Assembly: GCA_035380245.1 (NCBI GenBank)
Contig: DAOSXA010000003.1
Location: forward strand, 310,001-374,000
Direction: 5' to 3'
Length of the DNA stretch: 64,000 bases
From: Candidatus Zixiibacteriota bacterium
GTDB lineage: Bacteria; Zixibacteria; MSB-5A5; GN15; FEB-12
Shown: piece after piece, positions 35,517-44,292 of the stretch
How positions within the stretch are numbered: the first letter of the stretch is position 1
Layout of the letters: every line of letters starts with the position of its first letter
Made by a program: the position numbers and the translations under genes
The notes under the pieces: generated by a model
What the model was told of the DNA's origin: nothing
The model's input: only the letters and a program-made list of their open reading frames with translations
Databases searched by the model: none

Positions 35517-36506
35517 ATGATTCATTATCTTGCCTCGGTGAGTTGGATCAAAATCATATTTTTCGTGCTCCTGGCGCTGTTGTTTTTCTCAGCCGGGGTC
35601 GTTGCTGCCGACACTACCATAACAACACCGGAGCCGTGGAAGTTGCATTTCGATAACCCGCATTATCGAGTGGTTGCGGATTCGTCGCTAAGGATAGCCC
35701 GTGCCAGACTGGCCGAATTACTTCAGGACAGCCTGAATTATACGGTTCAGGTTTATTTACCTGAAACGCAGCGTGATTTCGACCATTTGCTTCGGGGCAA
35801 ATTCCCGGATTGGGGAGCGGCGGCGGCGATACCGGTGCGGAAGTCGATCGTGATCAAATCGCCCGAGCATTTCAATATTGGGAAACCGCTCAGTACCCTG
35901 CTGATTCATGAGTACGCCCACATGGTCTTGGACAAGCGTACAGGTTTTTACGATGCGCCGCGCTGGGTTGAAGAAGGAGTAGCGCAGTACGTTTCGCATG
36001 AATGGGACTGGTCGGATTACGTGGCGATGAGCCGAGCCGGTTTGACCTCGGACTTCCTGGGTTTGACTGACATCGATCAGGTCAACCTGTTCAATGAAAG
36101 CAAAGCCCATTTGGCCTACGCGGAGGCTTATCTGGCGGTAAGCTATTTTCTCGACATCTATGGAAGAGAGCAATTCAATGTATTTTTGGATAGTCTTCTG
36201 CACGGTGTCTCCGTTGACGGCGCGATGAATGCTGCGACCGGTTCCAATATGATGGAATTCGATTCCGACTATCGTCATTATTTGGGGCAAAGATATAACC
36301 TCGTTACTTTATTTATGGATACCATGTTTTTCTGGATAGGACTGGCTGTGATTGTGGTGATAGGTGCGTTCTTGCGTTATCGCAAACGCCGCCACTATTA
36401 TGAAAAATGGGATCAGGAAGAACACCTGCAGTCGACTGATTTCGACTACGGTGATCCCGATGATCCCGAGCAAGTCGATGACGACGACGAGCCATGGCGA
36501 AGCTAA
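35517..36506 (+). CDS. Secreted or membrane-anchored zinc metallopeptidase (gluzincin, peptidase MA-like)
   Basis: 329 residues. The N-terminus is a signal peptide (IIFFVLLALLFFSAGVVA), residues about 268-290 are a transmembrane helix (FFWIGLAVIVVIGAFL), and a charged, acidic cytoplasmic tail follows, so the catalytic part is periplasmic. HEYAH (131-135) and the downstream WVEEG (Glu153) form the gluzincin zinc site. The beginning (HFDNPHYRVVADSS) matches the usual N-terminus of the MA-like family. The substrate is unknown. Its last 13 bases overlap the acyltransferase gene, hinting at a link with envelope assembly. Confidence 0.8.
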   Translation: MIHYLASVSWIKIIFFVLLALLFFSAGVVAADTTITTPEPWKLHFDNPHYRVVADSSLRIARARLAELLQDSLNYTVQVYLPETQRDFDHLLRGKFPDWGAAAAIPVRKSIVIKSPEHFNIGKPLSTLLIHEYAHMVLDKRTGFYDAPRWVEEGVAQYVSHEWDWSDYVAMSRAGLTSDFLGLTDIDQVNLFNESKAHLAYAEAYLAVSYFLDIYGREQFNVFLDSLLHGVSVDGAMNAATGSNMMEFDSDYRHYLGQRYNLVTLFMDTMFFWIGLAVIVVIGAFLRYRKRRHYYEKWDQEEHLQSTDFDYGDPDDPEQVDDDDEPWRS

Positions 36507-37369
36507 GGCACGAAATCGAGTATCTTTTTACTCGACTGGGGATGGGGCTGGCTCGCTCACTTTCCATGCCGACCGCTGATCGGTTCGGCGCCGCGCTAGG
36601 TTCATTGACACACATGCTGCTCGGCTCGCGGCGTCGGATCGCGCGTGATAACCTGCGCCAGGCCTTTGGGTCGGCTTTCTCGGAGGACCAGATAGACGCG
36701 CTTGTCCGAGCGGTTTTTCGCAACACCGGGCGTTCTCTGATCGATTTCTCCCGCATGTCGACCATCCTTGAATACGGTATCGATCGGTTGTGTGTGAGCG
36801 ACGGTCTCGATAATATCGAAGAAGCTCACCGTCGGGGTAAAGGAATCATCGCGGTATCGGCTCATTTCGGCAGTCATGAATTGTTCGGGGCCTGGATCGC
36901 CAGCCGGGGAATCCCGACCGACATCATCGTCGGCATCCAGCATAACGAGAAAGTCGATCGCTTGATCAACGGCTGGCGTAAACAACTCGGGGTCGGTCTG
37001 ATCCGGGTGGATACTGGTATTCGTGATGTGTTCCGGTCGCTCAAGGACAACCATATCGTTGCTATGCTGGCCGACCAGCACGCCCCGAACGGGATCCCGA
37101 TAGAGTTTTTCGGTCGTAAAGCAGCTGTGGCAAAAGGCCCGGCGGTTTTTTCATTGAGATCGGGGGCTCCTATCTTGCCGTTCATGTTACACCGCGAACG
37201 TTTCGATCGCCATATTATTGAAGCCGGCCAACCGATCTACCCGCCCGAATCGGGCAATAACGAGGAAAAAATTGTAAGAATAACCGAGGCTTATACGGCT
37301 TTTATCGAAGATCGCATTCGGGCTTATCCCGAGCAATGGTTATGGACTCACCGTCGTTGGAAAATCTAA
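36494..37369 (+). CDS. LpxL-type lipid A acyltransferase
   Basis: Membrane-associated transferase that adds a secondary acyl chain to lipid A (Kdo2-lipid A lauroyl/myristoyl type). The catalytic H-x4-E is HFGSHE, residues 124-129, preceded by GIIAVSA. The later MLADQHAPNGIPIEFFGRKAAVAKGPAVFSLRSGAPILPF is the typical second block. Total 291 residues, near the family norm. No Shine-Dalgarno before the ATG, since it is inside the upstream gene. The combination with lptB and the GT9 gene in the window supports an LPS-making cell. Confidence 0.88.
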   Translation: MAKLRHEIEYLFTRLGMGLARSLSMPTADRFGAALGSLTHMLLGSRRRIARDNLRQAFGSAFSEDQIDALVRAVFRNTGRSLIDFSRMSTILEYGIDRLCVSDGLDNIEEAHRRGKGIIAVSAHFGSHELFGAWIASRGIPTDIIVGIQHNEKVDRLINGWRKQLGVGLIRVDTGIRDVFRSLKDNHIVAMLADQHAPNGIPIEFFGRKAAVAKGPAVFSLRSGAPILPFMLHRERFDRHIIEAGQPIYPPESGNNEEKIVRITEAYTAFIEDRIRAYPEQWLWTHRRWKI

Positions 37370-37472
37370 CCGTTTGATTGCAACTAAAAGTAGTTCACGT
37401 CAGTAAATAGGGTGAGATGTCCGGCACGGCCGGCGAGAGGAAGTGCAACAACAGTCTGGACCGAGGGAGCAG

Positions 37473-38726
37473 ATGAAGAAATATATATATGTGATAGTCG
37501 CCATCGTTTTAATCTTTGTTGGCTACTATGCCGTCAACGCCATTTTTACCCCCGACTATGAGATCCCGGTTGCGAAAGCTGATTTCGGTGAATTCGTGAT
37601 CGCTCTTAACACCAACGGAACAGTGGACGCCAAGCGTGCGTTTACGCTCTCCGCGCCGCGTATGCGAGGACTCCAGATCACCTGGATGGCTCCTGAGGGA
37701 TCAACCGTCAAGGAAGGCGACCCGGTTATCAGGTTCGATGCCAGCGAGCAATTGGCCGATTTGGCCGATCAGGAATCGGAATTGAAGATCAAAGAAGCGG
37801 CGCTGGAGCGGGCTCGCAAGGAGTACACCATCCAGGAGAAGCAATTGACGCTCGATTTGGAGAAAGCCCGCCGAAATTATCTCGAAATGCAACACGAAGC
37901 TCCCCGTATCGCTGAAGAGGCCAAGCTCGAAATGGAACTGGCTGAGTTGAACTTCGATGCCAAACTGGAACAGCTCAAGGCTGATGTCAACAAGGCGGAA
38001 GTTGAAGTCCGACGAGCCAAAGATCGCCGTGATCAATCCCAGCGTGAACTCGATCAGATGACCATTAACGCCCCGATACCGGGTTTGGTGGTGTATCTTG
38101 AAATTTGGAAAGGCTCCGGAATGAGCAAAGTCCAGGAAGGTGACTCTCCCTGGCCGGGCATGGGATTGATAAAATTGCCGGATTTAGGCGAGATGATTAT
38201 CAAAACGGCCGTTTCCGAGGTGGACGCCAGTAAAGTCGATTCCGCACAGGAAGTGATGATCACCGTTGATGCTTTTCCGGACAAGACCTACCACGGAATA
38301 GTCGTGAATAAAGGAGCCCTGGCGCGTAAGAAAGATCAGAACTCGGAAGTTAACGTGTTCGATGTCGAGGTCGCCGTTCTGGATCATGATGAAGGCCTCA
38401 AGCCGGGGATGTCGGCCTCCGCCAGGATCGTAATAGACAGGCTTAAGGATGTCGTGTCGGTGCCGATGGAGGCGGTCTTCGAGCGTGAAGGACGCACGGT
38501 AGTTTATCTCAAGAACAAGCATGAACATGAGGTGGAGGTGGGCCGCCGTAACGAAATGGCGGTTCAGATCGTGTCGGGTTTGGAACCGGGCGAGGAGATT
38601 TGTCTGGTTGATCCCACCCTCGAAGAACAGGGTTTACCCGGCGACAAAGCGACCGAGCCGGAACTGAATCAGGGACGCACCCAGCCGTCATCCGGTGGCG
38701 GTCGCGGCCGTCGGTCGGGGCGGTGA
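37473..38726 (+). CDS. MacA/HlyD-like periplasmic adaptor protein
   Basis: Membrane-fusion adaptor of a tripartite efflux or export pump. An N-terminal anchor (KYIYVIVAIVLIFVGYYAV) is followed by a beta-barrel-like strand (ISAPRMRGLQITWMAPEGSTVKEGDPVIRFD, lipoyl half), a long coiled-coil hairpin (about residues 100-190), and the second lipoyl and barrel parts up to about residue 385. The last about 30 residues are low-complexity. The start is taken at 37473, behind GAGGGAGCAG; an upstream GTG at 37443 is less likely. The next genes are a MacB-like permease and a TolC-like channel. Confidence 0.85.
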   Translation: MKKYIYVIVAIVLIFVGYYAVNAIFTPDYEIPVAKADFGEFVIALNTNGTVDAKRAFTLSAPRMRGLQITWMAPEGSTVKEGDPVIRFDASEQLADLADQESELKIKEAALERARKEYTIQEKQLTLDLEKARRNYLEMQHEAPRIAEEAKLEMELAELNFDAKLEQLKADVNKAEVEVRRAKDRRDQSQRELDQMTINAPIPGLVVYLEIWKGSGMSKVQEGDSPWPGMGLIKLPDLGEMIIKTAVSEVDASKVDSAQEVMITVDAFPDKTYHGIVVNKGALARKKDQNSEVNVFDVEVAVLDHDEGLKPGMSASARIVIDRLKDVVSVPMEAVFEREGRTVVYLKNKHEHEVEVGRRNEMAVQIVSGLEPGEEICLVDPTLEEQGLPGDKATEPELNQGRTQPSSGGGRGRRSGR

Positions 38727-38735
38727 GTGCGACCG

Positions 38736-40040
38736 ATGAAATATGCAAGAGTTTATCAGATTTCGTTCGATGCTCTGAAAGAGCATAAGATGCGAACGCT
38801 CCTGACCATGCTGGGAGTCATTTTCGGTGTCGGAGCGGTTATCTCCATGCTGTCTATCGGTGAGGGAGCCAAGCAGGAAGCGATGGAGCAAATCTCCATT
38901 TTGGGCATCAATAATGTTATCGTAAATGCGAGAGAACCGCAGGAAGACCGTGGCTCAGCCAACAATATCGCGCGTTCTCCCGGCCTGTCGCTCAATGACG
39001 CCACGAACCTGGAACAATTCAGTGATCTCATTCTGCGCGTTGTACCGCAAAGGTACGAAGCCGCCCAGACTATTTATCACGGTTCCGATGAAGCGGCGGT
39101 TCGAGTGGTTTCGACCGTACCGGAGTTCATTTATAGTTCTTCGATTGAGGTCGAGCGGGGACGGTTCATCACTGATTTGGACAATGAGACTTTTGCGCAG
39201 GTCTGTGTTCTTGGGGCAAAGGCCAAACGGGCGCTGTTCGCCTTTTCCGATCCCATAGGCAAGGTAGTCCGGATCAGTGGGGAGGATTTTACGGTGGTCG
39301 GGGTGATGGCGGATAAGTATATCGCCCGGGGTAAGGTCGAGGGATTCGAGCTGAAGAATTTCAACGAGGATGTTTATATCCCGATTAAAACCGCTTTCAA
39401 GAAATTCGATCGGGTTTTCAGCGGCATGCGCATGTACGGTGGCGGTGGATTCGTCTCCGACGATGATGGAGAAGGGATTAAGTATAACGTACCCGATGTG
39501 GACCAGTTGACCGTAACGGCGGTGGATCTGTCGGAAGTGCCGGTGGTCTCGACGCTGGTGGAACGAGTGCTGAACCGTCGCCATCACGGTATCGAGGACT
39601 ATGAGGTTGTCGTGCCGGAATCATTGCTGCGGCAGTCCCAGAAGACGCAGCGGATTTTCAACATTGTTATGGGGGCCATTGCCGGGATTTCGCTTCTGGT
39701 CGGGGGAATCGGCATCATGAATATCATGCTGGCTACGGTGCTGGAGCGAACGAGGGAAATCGGCGTGCGACGAGCGATTGGAGCCAGACGACTGGATATA
39801 ATGCGACAGTTCCTGGTGGAAGCGGTCATGATCTGTATGGTTGGCTGTGCGCTGGGAGTTACCCTGGGATTAATTCTGGCCAAGATAATCTCATATTATG
39901 CCGATTGGCCGACCATTGTGGCGCCATATTCCATTGTGCTGGCGGTCGGTGTCTCGGCTACGGTTGGAATCGTTTTTGGTCTTTATCCGGCACGTAAGGC
40001 CGCTCACTTGAATGTGATTGATGCCTTGCGCTACGAATAG
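38736..40040 (+). CDS. MacB-like ABC transporter permease (FtsX/MacB_PCD), no ATPase domain
   Basis: 434 residues. The N-terminal helix (MRTLLTMLGVIFGVGAVISML) is followed by a periplasmic core domain (MacB_PCD-like, about 50-290) and then three C-terminal transmembrane helices, with the FtsX signature VGGIGIMNIMLATVLERTREIGVRRAIGARR. In MacB the ATPase is fused to the N-terminus; here it is missing, and no separate ABC ATPase gene stands in the cluster. The start is put at 38736, nine bases after the adaptor stop; an in-frame GTG at 38727 is possible. It is part of an operon with MacA- and TolC-like genes. Confidence 0.87.
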   Translation: MKYARVYQISFDALKEHKMRTLLTMLGVIFGVGAVISMLSIGEGAKQEAMEQISILGINNVIVNAREPQEDRGSANNIARSPGLSLNDATNLEQFSDLILRVVPQRYEAAQTIYHGSDEAAVRVVSTVPEFIYSSSIEVERGRFITDLDNETFAQVCVLGAKAKRALFAFSDPIGKVVRISGEDFTVVGVMADKYIARGKVEGFELKNFNEDVYIPIKTAFKKFDRVFSGMRMYGGGGFVSDDDGEGIKYNVPDVDQLTVTAVDLSEVPVVSTLVERVLNRRHHGIEDYEVVVPESLLRQSQKTQRIFNIVMGAIAGISLLVGGIGIMNIMLATVLERTREIGVRRAIGARRLDIMRQFLVEAVMICMVGCALGVTLGLILAKIISYYADWPTIVAPYSIVLAVGVSATVGIVFGLYPARKAAHLNVIDALRYE

Positions 40041-40065
40041 CAGTCTGTTTCGGAGGTATGCGGTT

Positions 40066-41529
40066 TTGTGCAAGACGATAATACATCTGTTCATAGCCCT
40101 CGGTATTTTATTCTCCACTCCATTCTGTTCTGCGACACATGCCGAAGAGGTTACGTTGGAACAAGCGATAGATAAAGCTGTTGGTCACACCGGTCGCGGG
40201 ATCATTATCGACGGCAATCTCGATGTGGCCGAGCAGCGCTATTTCGCGGAAAAGATCAACTTCTATGTCCCGGAGCTGTCACTAAACGGATCTCTGCCGT
40301 CCTACCGGGTGACTGAGGAGTATGATTTCATCGAAGGTACTCTCGATCAAAAGGGGGTGCGGCGGCGGACCTGGTTTGACTTCGATGCCGACATCACCTT
40401 GAATCAAAATCTGATTACCGGCGGTGAGTTGCAACTGGCCGCGAATCTCATCGACCGTGACCGGGAATATCCTCTGGGGTTGACTACGGTGAATGAAACC
40501 TGGCGGCTGGGAACGTTTAACTTCTCGTTCGATCAACCTATCTTGCAGCCCTCGCAGGCGCGCCATGATTTGCACAACTCACACGATGACCTGATGATTG
40601 CCCGCCTCGATCGGGTGGAGGAAATCGCCACCCTTAAGACGGAAGTGATCGACGCCTATTTCGGCGTGCTTCGGGCTCAGCTTACCGACGATATCAAGCA
40701 GGACCTGGTCGAATCAGCCCGGTTGCAGGCCGGGATCGACTCGATCAAACTCCAGGACGGGATTATCTCCGAGGAGGACTGGTTGACCTCGGAATCGGAT
40801 CTGCTGGATGCCGAACTGGAGAAGTTCGATGCCGAGAACGAATTAGCCGGGCAACGTAAAACGCTGGCCACGACTCTTGACTGGGATGAGGTTAAGACGC
40901 TGGAACCGGTGTTGCCGGAAATGCCGGGACCATTGGATGAAGTGCTTTTAAAGGAGTACCTGGTTCTCTGGGGCGATTGTGTGGAAATTCAAAAGGCTCG
41001 GTTCAATTATGACAAATCCCAGCGCGAAGCGGATTTCGCCTCCGGTGGACATGGCCTGCAGGGATCTCTTAAAGCGACCTACGGTCTTGAACGAGGTCGG
41101 GTCGAGGATGACCTGGTGTCTTCCGACCGAGTCGATCTCGATAACAACAATTGGAGTGTGTCGCTGGAATTCAGTTATCCCATCTGGGACGGAGGGGCTT
41201 CAGCGGCGCAGGTTAAGGCCGCGCGACTGTCGGCCGACCAGTCGCGTCTCGAATACGAGAAAACCCAAAAGAATGCGCGCGCTGAAATAGAACTGCTGAT
41301 CAACGGTCTCAGGATAAGCCATCGCAAAGTTTTCGTGCTTCAAAGGCAGGTCGATTTGGCCGAAGATCGGCTGGATATTGCCCGAAGTCGTCTCACTGAC
41401 GGTGAGATTTCTATGTTGACCTTCCTCGAAAGCCGTGTTACCTACCTCGAAGCAAAAGATGTGTTTTATCAGGAGTTGCAGGACTTCTTCAAGAAACAGG
41501 TTGAGCTTGAAGGGAAGTTCCTCAATTAG
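40066..41529 (+). CDS. TolC-like outer-membrane efflux protein
   Basis: Outer-membrane channel of the tripartite pump. A TTG at 40066 with GGAGG ten bases upstream gives a clean signal peptide (IIHLFIALGILFSTPFCSATHA); the frame extends to 40018 without ribosome site. Two OEP-type repeats of long helices and beta strands are visible (RVEEIATLKTEVIDAYFGVLRAQ and WSVSLEFSYPIWDGGASAAQVKAARL). The 487-residue length suits the family. It follows the permease by 25 bases and precedes the GT9 gene by three bases. Confidence 0.87.
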   Translation: MCKTIIHLFIALGILFSTPFCSATHAEEVTLEQAIDKAVGHTGRGIIIDGNLDVAEQRYFAEKINFYVPELSLNGSLPSYRVTEEYDFIEGTLDQKGVRRRTWFDFDADITLNQNLITGGELQLAANLIDRDREYPLGLTTVNETWRLGTFNFSFDQPILQPSQARHDLHNSHDDLMIARLDRVEEIATLKTEVIDAYFGVLRAQLTDDIKQDLVESARLQAGIDSIKLQDGIISEEDWLTSESDLLDAELEKFDAENELAGQRKTLATTLDWDEVKTLEPVLPEMPGPLDEVLLKEYLVLWGDCVEIQKARFNYDKSQREADFASGGHGLQGSLKATYGLERGRVEDDLVSSDRVDLDNNNWSVSLEFSYPIWDGGASAAQVKAARLSADQSRLEYEKTQKNARAEIELLINGLRISHRKVFVLQRQVDLAEDRLDIARSRLTDGEISMLTFLESRVTYLEAKDVFYQELQDFFKKQVELEGKFLN

Positions 41530-41532
41530 TAG

Positions 41533-42573
41533 ATGGCAACAAAGATACTGATCCGTTCGCCCAATCATCTGGGTGACTGTCTCATGGCTTTGCCCATGAT
41601 TAATGAAGCCCGCGAGGCGCATCCGGGGTCGACGCTGACGGTTCTAGTCCCGGATCATCTGGCCGACTTGTTCGAATTTAATCCCGCTATCGATGAGCTT
41701 ATCCGGCTGCGAGCGGAGCATATCCACGGTTTGATTGCCGTATTCAAGATCAAGGAATTGATCAAGCCGTACGGGTTCGATGTCGGCTATATTCTGCCGC
41801 CGTCGTTTGGCGCCGCCAGTGGTTTCAAGCTGGCCGGAGTGAAGGAGCGAATCGGGTATATTGCCGACGGCCGCCGGCTGCTGTTGACCAAACCTTTGCC
41901 GTTGCCGATGCCGCTCAACTCTACCCATCGAAGTGAGACGTATTTCAATCTCCTTCGCCGGGGAGCGGGCGTGGAACTTGAATACGTGGCGCCTAAATTG
42001 TTTCTAAATGAGAATGATATCGGGCGTGCGGCTGAGATTCTGGGACGTCTTGGGATTAATGAGAACACTCCGTATGCGGCAATAGCTTTCCAGGCGGTCG
42101 CTGAGTCGAGGCGGTGGGGAACTGAAAACTATATCTCTCTTATCAAGGAGATTGTAACCGATCGCGGACTCAAGGTGGTCCTCATTGGTGGCGCCGGCGA
42201 CAAGGCTGTCGGCGATGAGATAATGGCGGCTACCGGCCCGGGAGAGGTGATCAACCTTGCGGGCAAAACCGCTCTGCGTGAAGCGGCCGCAATTTTATCT
42301 CGAGCTCGGTTCTTTGTCGGCAACGACTCCGGACCGGCACATCTGGCAGCCTCGGTCGGTATCCCGATCGTGGTTCTTTCTGGAGCTGATGATCCGGCTG
42401 AGACTTCGCCGGTTTCCAATCGCAAGAAACTCGTGTACCTGAGTGATCTGGATTGTATCAGTTGCGTTAAAAATGTCTGTCCGCTTAAGGATGATCGCAG
42501 GATGCAATGCATGCGCCGGATAACGGTCGACATGGTTTCGTCGGCAATTGATGAGGTCCTGGCGCTGGGGTAA
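41533..42573 (+). CDS. Glycosyltransferase family 9 (heptosyltransferase-like)
   Basis: Transfers ADP-heptose or a similar sugar to the LPS inner core. Landmarks: ILIRSPNHLGDCLMALPMI at the N-terminus, the middle YAAIAFQAVAESRRWGTENYISL, and the C-terminal FFVGNDSGPAHLAASVGIPIVVLSGADDPAETSP with the nucleotide-binding region. It ends with a cysteine-containing segment (CISCVKNVCPLKDDRRMQCM) common in this family. 346 residues. Three bases separate it from tolC. No Shine-Dalgarno, so translation is probably coupled. waaF, waaC and waaQ cannot be told apart here. Confidence 0.87.
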   Translation: MATKILIRSPNHLGDCLMALPMINEAREAHPGSTLTVLVPDHLADLFEFNPAIDELIRLRAEHIHGLIAVFKIKELIKPYGFDVGYILPPSFGAASGFKLAGVKERIGYIADGRRLLLTKPLPLPMPLNSTHRSETYFNLLRRGAGVELEYVAPKLFLNENDIGRAAEILGRLGINENTPYAAIAFQAVAESRRWGTENYISLIKEIVTDRGLKVVLIGGAGDKAVGDEIMAATGPGEVINLAGKTALREAAAILSRARFFVGNDSGPAHLAASVGIPIVVLSGADDPAETSPVSNRKKLVYLSDLDCISCVKNVCPLKDDRRMQCMRRITVDMVSSAIDEVLALG

Positions 42574-42636
42574 GACCGGGCTGAGGTCGCGATTCTTCCG
42601 CTTTATCTCCTCCAACAAAAACTGACAATCGGATCG

Positions 42637-42642
42637 TATAAG
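42637..42642 (+). promoter_or_regulatory. Candidate -10 box before the DUF362 gene
   Basis: TATAAG lies five bases before the ATG at 42648. No matching -35 is seen. It fits the short-leader pattern noted for other genes here. Confidence 0.3.
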
Positions 42643-42647
42643 ATGAT

Positions 42648-43727
42648 ATGGACGCCGATTTTATATCCACAGTAGCGGTTAAACGGCTCCCGGACGGCGA
42701 CACGACCGATTGCATAAGGCGCTTAATCACTGAAGCCCTACCTTCTCGGAAGAGATTGGCGGGTTTGGATGTCGCGGGAGCGCGAGTGGTGATTATCGCC
42801 GATTTCGGGCCGCTTTTATACTCAACTCAGGCGGATTCGTATTTACCTCTTCTGACCGAGGTGGTAAATCTGTTGAAAAGCGGAGGGGCTCAGATTGTTG
42901 TGGGGGATGCTCCGGTTGTCAACGGACTCAAGACGGGAGGATTGTTTAAGCGGTTAGGACTGCCTGAAACAGCTCGAAAGAATGGCTTCCGCCTGGTTAA
43001 TTTCGGACTGAGTCATCTGGATTTCAGGTTGGTTGAATCACGTTTATACATGATCCCACGGGACGTGCTTGAAGCTGATCTAATCATTAATATAGCCAAT
43101 GCGAGTCCCTCACGGGAGTTAGGAGTTCGTGGAGCTTTAAGTAATCTTGGCGGAGCGGTGCCGGGAATGCGGAACCGTTTGGAATTTCTTGCTCGCACCA
43201 ATGCCATTGAAGCAGGGGAGAGAGTGGCTGATATTCTCAGTATAATTCCTCCTGATCTTAATGTGCTATTGTACCGCAACGAGTTAACATGTGATGTGGT
43301 GTTGGTTGCAACCGACGCTGTTGCTGCCGATGCGGTTCTTGCCGAGCAGTATGATATTGTCGGTTTCGATTCTCCACTTATTAAAGCAGCAGCCGGGGCT
43401 GGTCTTGGAATAGGTTATATAGAAGCTGTTAAGTGCTTGGGGAATAGAGAGATAAATGGTCTTGCCGGATTCCCGAAACACCATTCGATCAACCGGATGG
43501 CTGCTCGTTGGTCTGTAAGACAGAGGATAGTTGATCATTACCGTCCGATGATAAACCCGGCCCTGTGTGTCGACTGCGGGATTTGTCTGTCAACCTGCCC
43601 AACCCGAGCGATTAAAGCCCGCAATGACAATGAAAAACCGTCCATTAACAGGACTCTGTGCCAATCCTGTTTCCGTTGTTATGAGGTTTGTCCAAGCGGG
43701 GCAATAAGTTATCATATTAATGTGTAG
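42648..43727 (+). CDS. DUF362 protein with two 4Fe-4S ferredoxin motifs
   Basis: 359 residues. Residues about 40-290 have the DUF362 fold signature (ADFGPLLYSTQADSYLPLL, GDAPVVNG, DLIINIANAS, LVATDAVAADAVLA). The C-terminus has two complete 4Fe-4S binding motifs: CVDCGICLSTCP and CQSCFRCYEVCP, likely for electron transfer. DUF362 proteins are widespread and of unsettled function. The stop lies at 43727. It is behind GT9, separated by 74 bases, and has its own possible -10 box. No ribosome site. Confidence 0.82.
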   Translation: MDADFISTVAVKRLPDGDTTDCIRRLITEALPSRKRLAGLDVAGARVVIIADFGPLLYSTQADSYLPLLTEVVNLLKSGGAQIVVGDAPVVNGLKTGGLFKRLGLPETARKNGFRLVNFGLSHLDFRLVESRLYMIPRDVLEADLIINIANASPSRELGVRGALSNLGGAVPGMRNRLEFLARTNAIEAGERVADILSIIPPDLNVLLYRNELTCDVVLVATDAVAADAVLAEQYDIVGFDSPLIKAAAGAGLGIGYIEAVKCLGNREINGLAGFPKHHSINRMAARWSVRQRIVDHYRPMINPALCVDCGICLSTCPTRAIKARNDNEKPSINRTLCQSCFRCYEVCPSGAISYHINV

Positions 43728-43779
43728 ATTCTGTTATATGGGGGAGATAGCGCAATTATTGCGCCACCTAAAATACTGC

Positions 43780-43785
43780 TTGACA
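43780..43785 (+). promoter_or_regulatory. Candidate -35 box upstream of the small secreted gene
   Basis: TTGACA at 43780-43785 is a perfect -35 hexamer, with TATTAA or ATTAAC 15-16 nt downstream. The gene has a GGAGG ribosome site further on. The adjacent inverted repeat GCGCAATTATTGCGC is at 43750-43764. Confidence 0.35.
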
Positions 43786-43900
43786 ATTAAATAGCATTAT
43801 TATTAACTTCAAGTGGCAAAGTCTGCGTTCTTTGCTGTAAGCATAGGGATTAATACTCGTCCTTAAAATACGTAACTTTTTCTCTTAGGAGGCAAGGCAC

Positions 43901-44239
43901 ATGAAAGGCCCAAGACAAATAGCGGTGCTATCGTTGCTATCGCTTGCCTTGATATGCTTTATCTCCGCACCAGCCCTCTCCATCGAGGATCCTTGGGATG
44001 TCGATGGCGACAATAATCATGAGGGCGGCATGGGTAGCTTCGGTGATCAGTGGTTGCCCGACACGTCTGAAACAGTGTTAGAGGATCCTCTCCCATTCAA
44101 TGGGGGTACTTCGAGCAGTACCACCGGTTGGGTCTGGATTGACATCACTCTCACGATCGCGAAGCAGTTGATCCTCGGCAGTAATGCCGCGGTGTACCAG
44201 GTAAGTGCGGATATGGGCAGCGGTACGTCCGCAAGGTAA
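43901..44239 (+). CDS. Small secreted protein upstream of a TPR-GAF activator
   Basis: 112 residues with signal peptide (IAVLSLLSLALICFISAPALS) and a good TTAGGAGG ribosome site. The mature part (about 85 residues) starts SIEDPWDVDGDNNHEGG and is rich in Asp, Gly, Ser and Thr, with one hydrophobic segment near the end (WVWIDITLTIAKQLIL). No family recognised. It lies 53 bp before the sigma54 activator gene at 44293, in the same direction, and may be cotranscribed or a signal for it. This is inference only. Confidence 0.7.
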   Translation: MKGPRQIAVLSLLSLALICFISAPALSIEDPWDVDGDNNHEGGMGSFGDQWLPDTSETVLEDPLPFNGGTSSSTTGWVWIDITLTIAKQLILGSNAAVYQVSADMGSGTSAR

Positions 44240-44292
44240 TTTGCGGTTCCTTGTAATACGTAGTCTGCCACACATAGGAAAGTAAGTTGTAG

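Noticed and set aside
43814..43826. Sigma54-like TGGCA ... GC before the small secreted gene
   Set aside because: Spacing between GG and GC is eight bases rather than ten.
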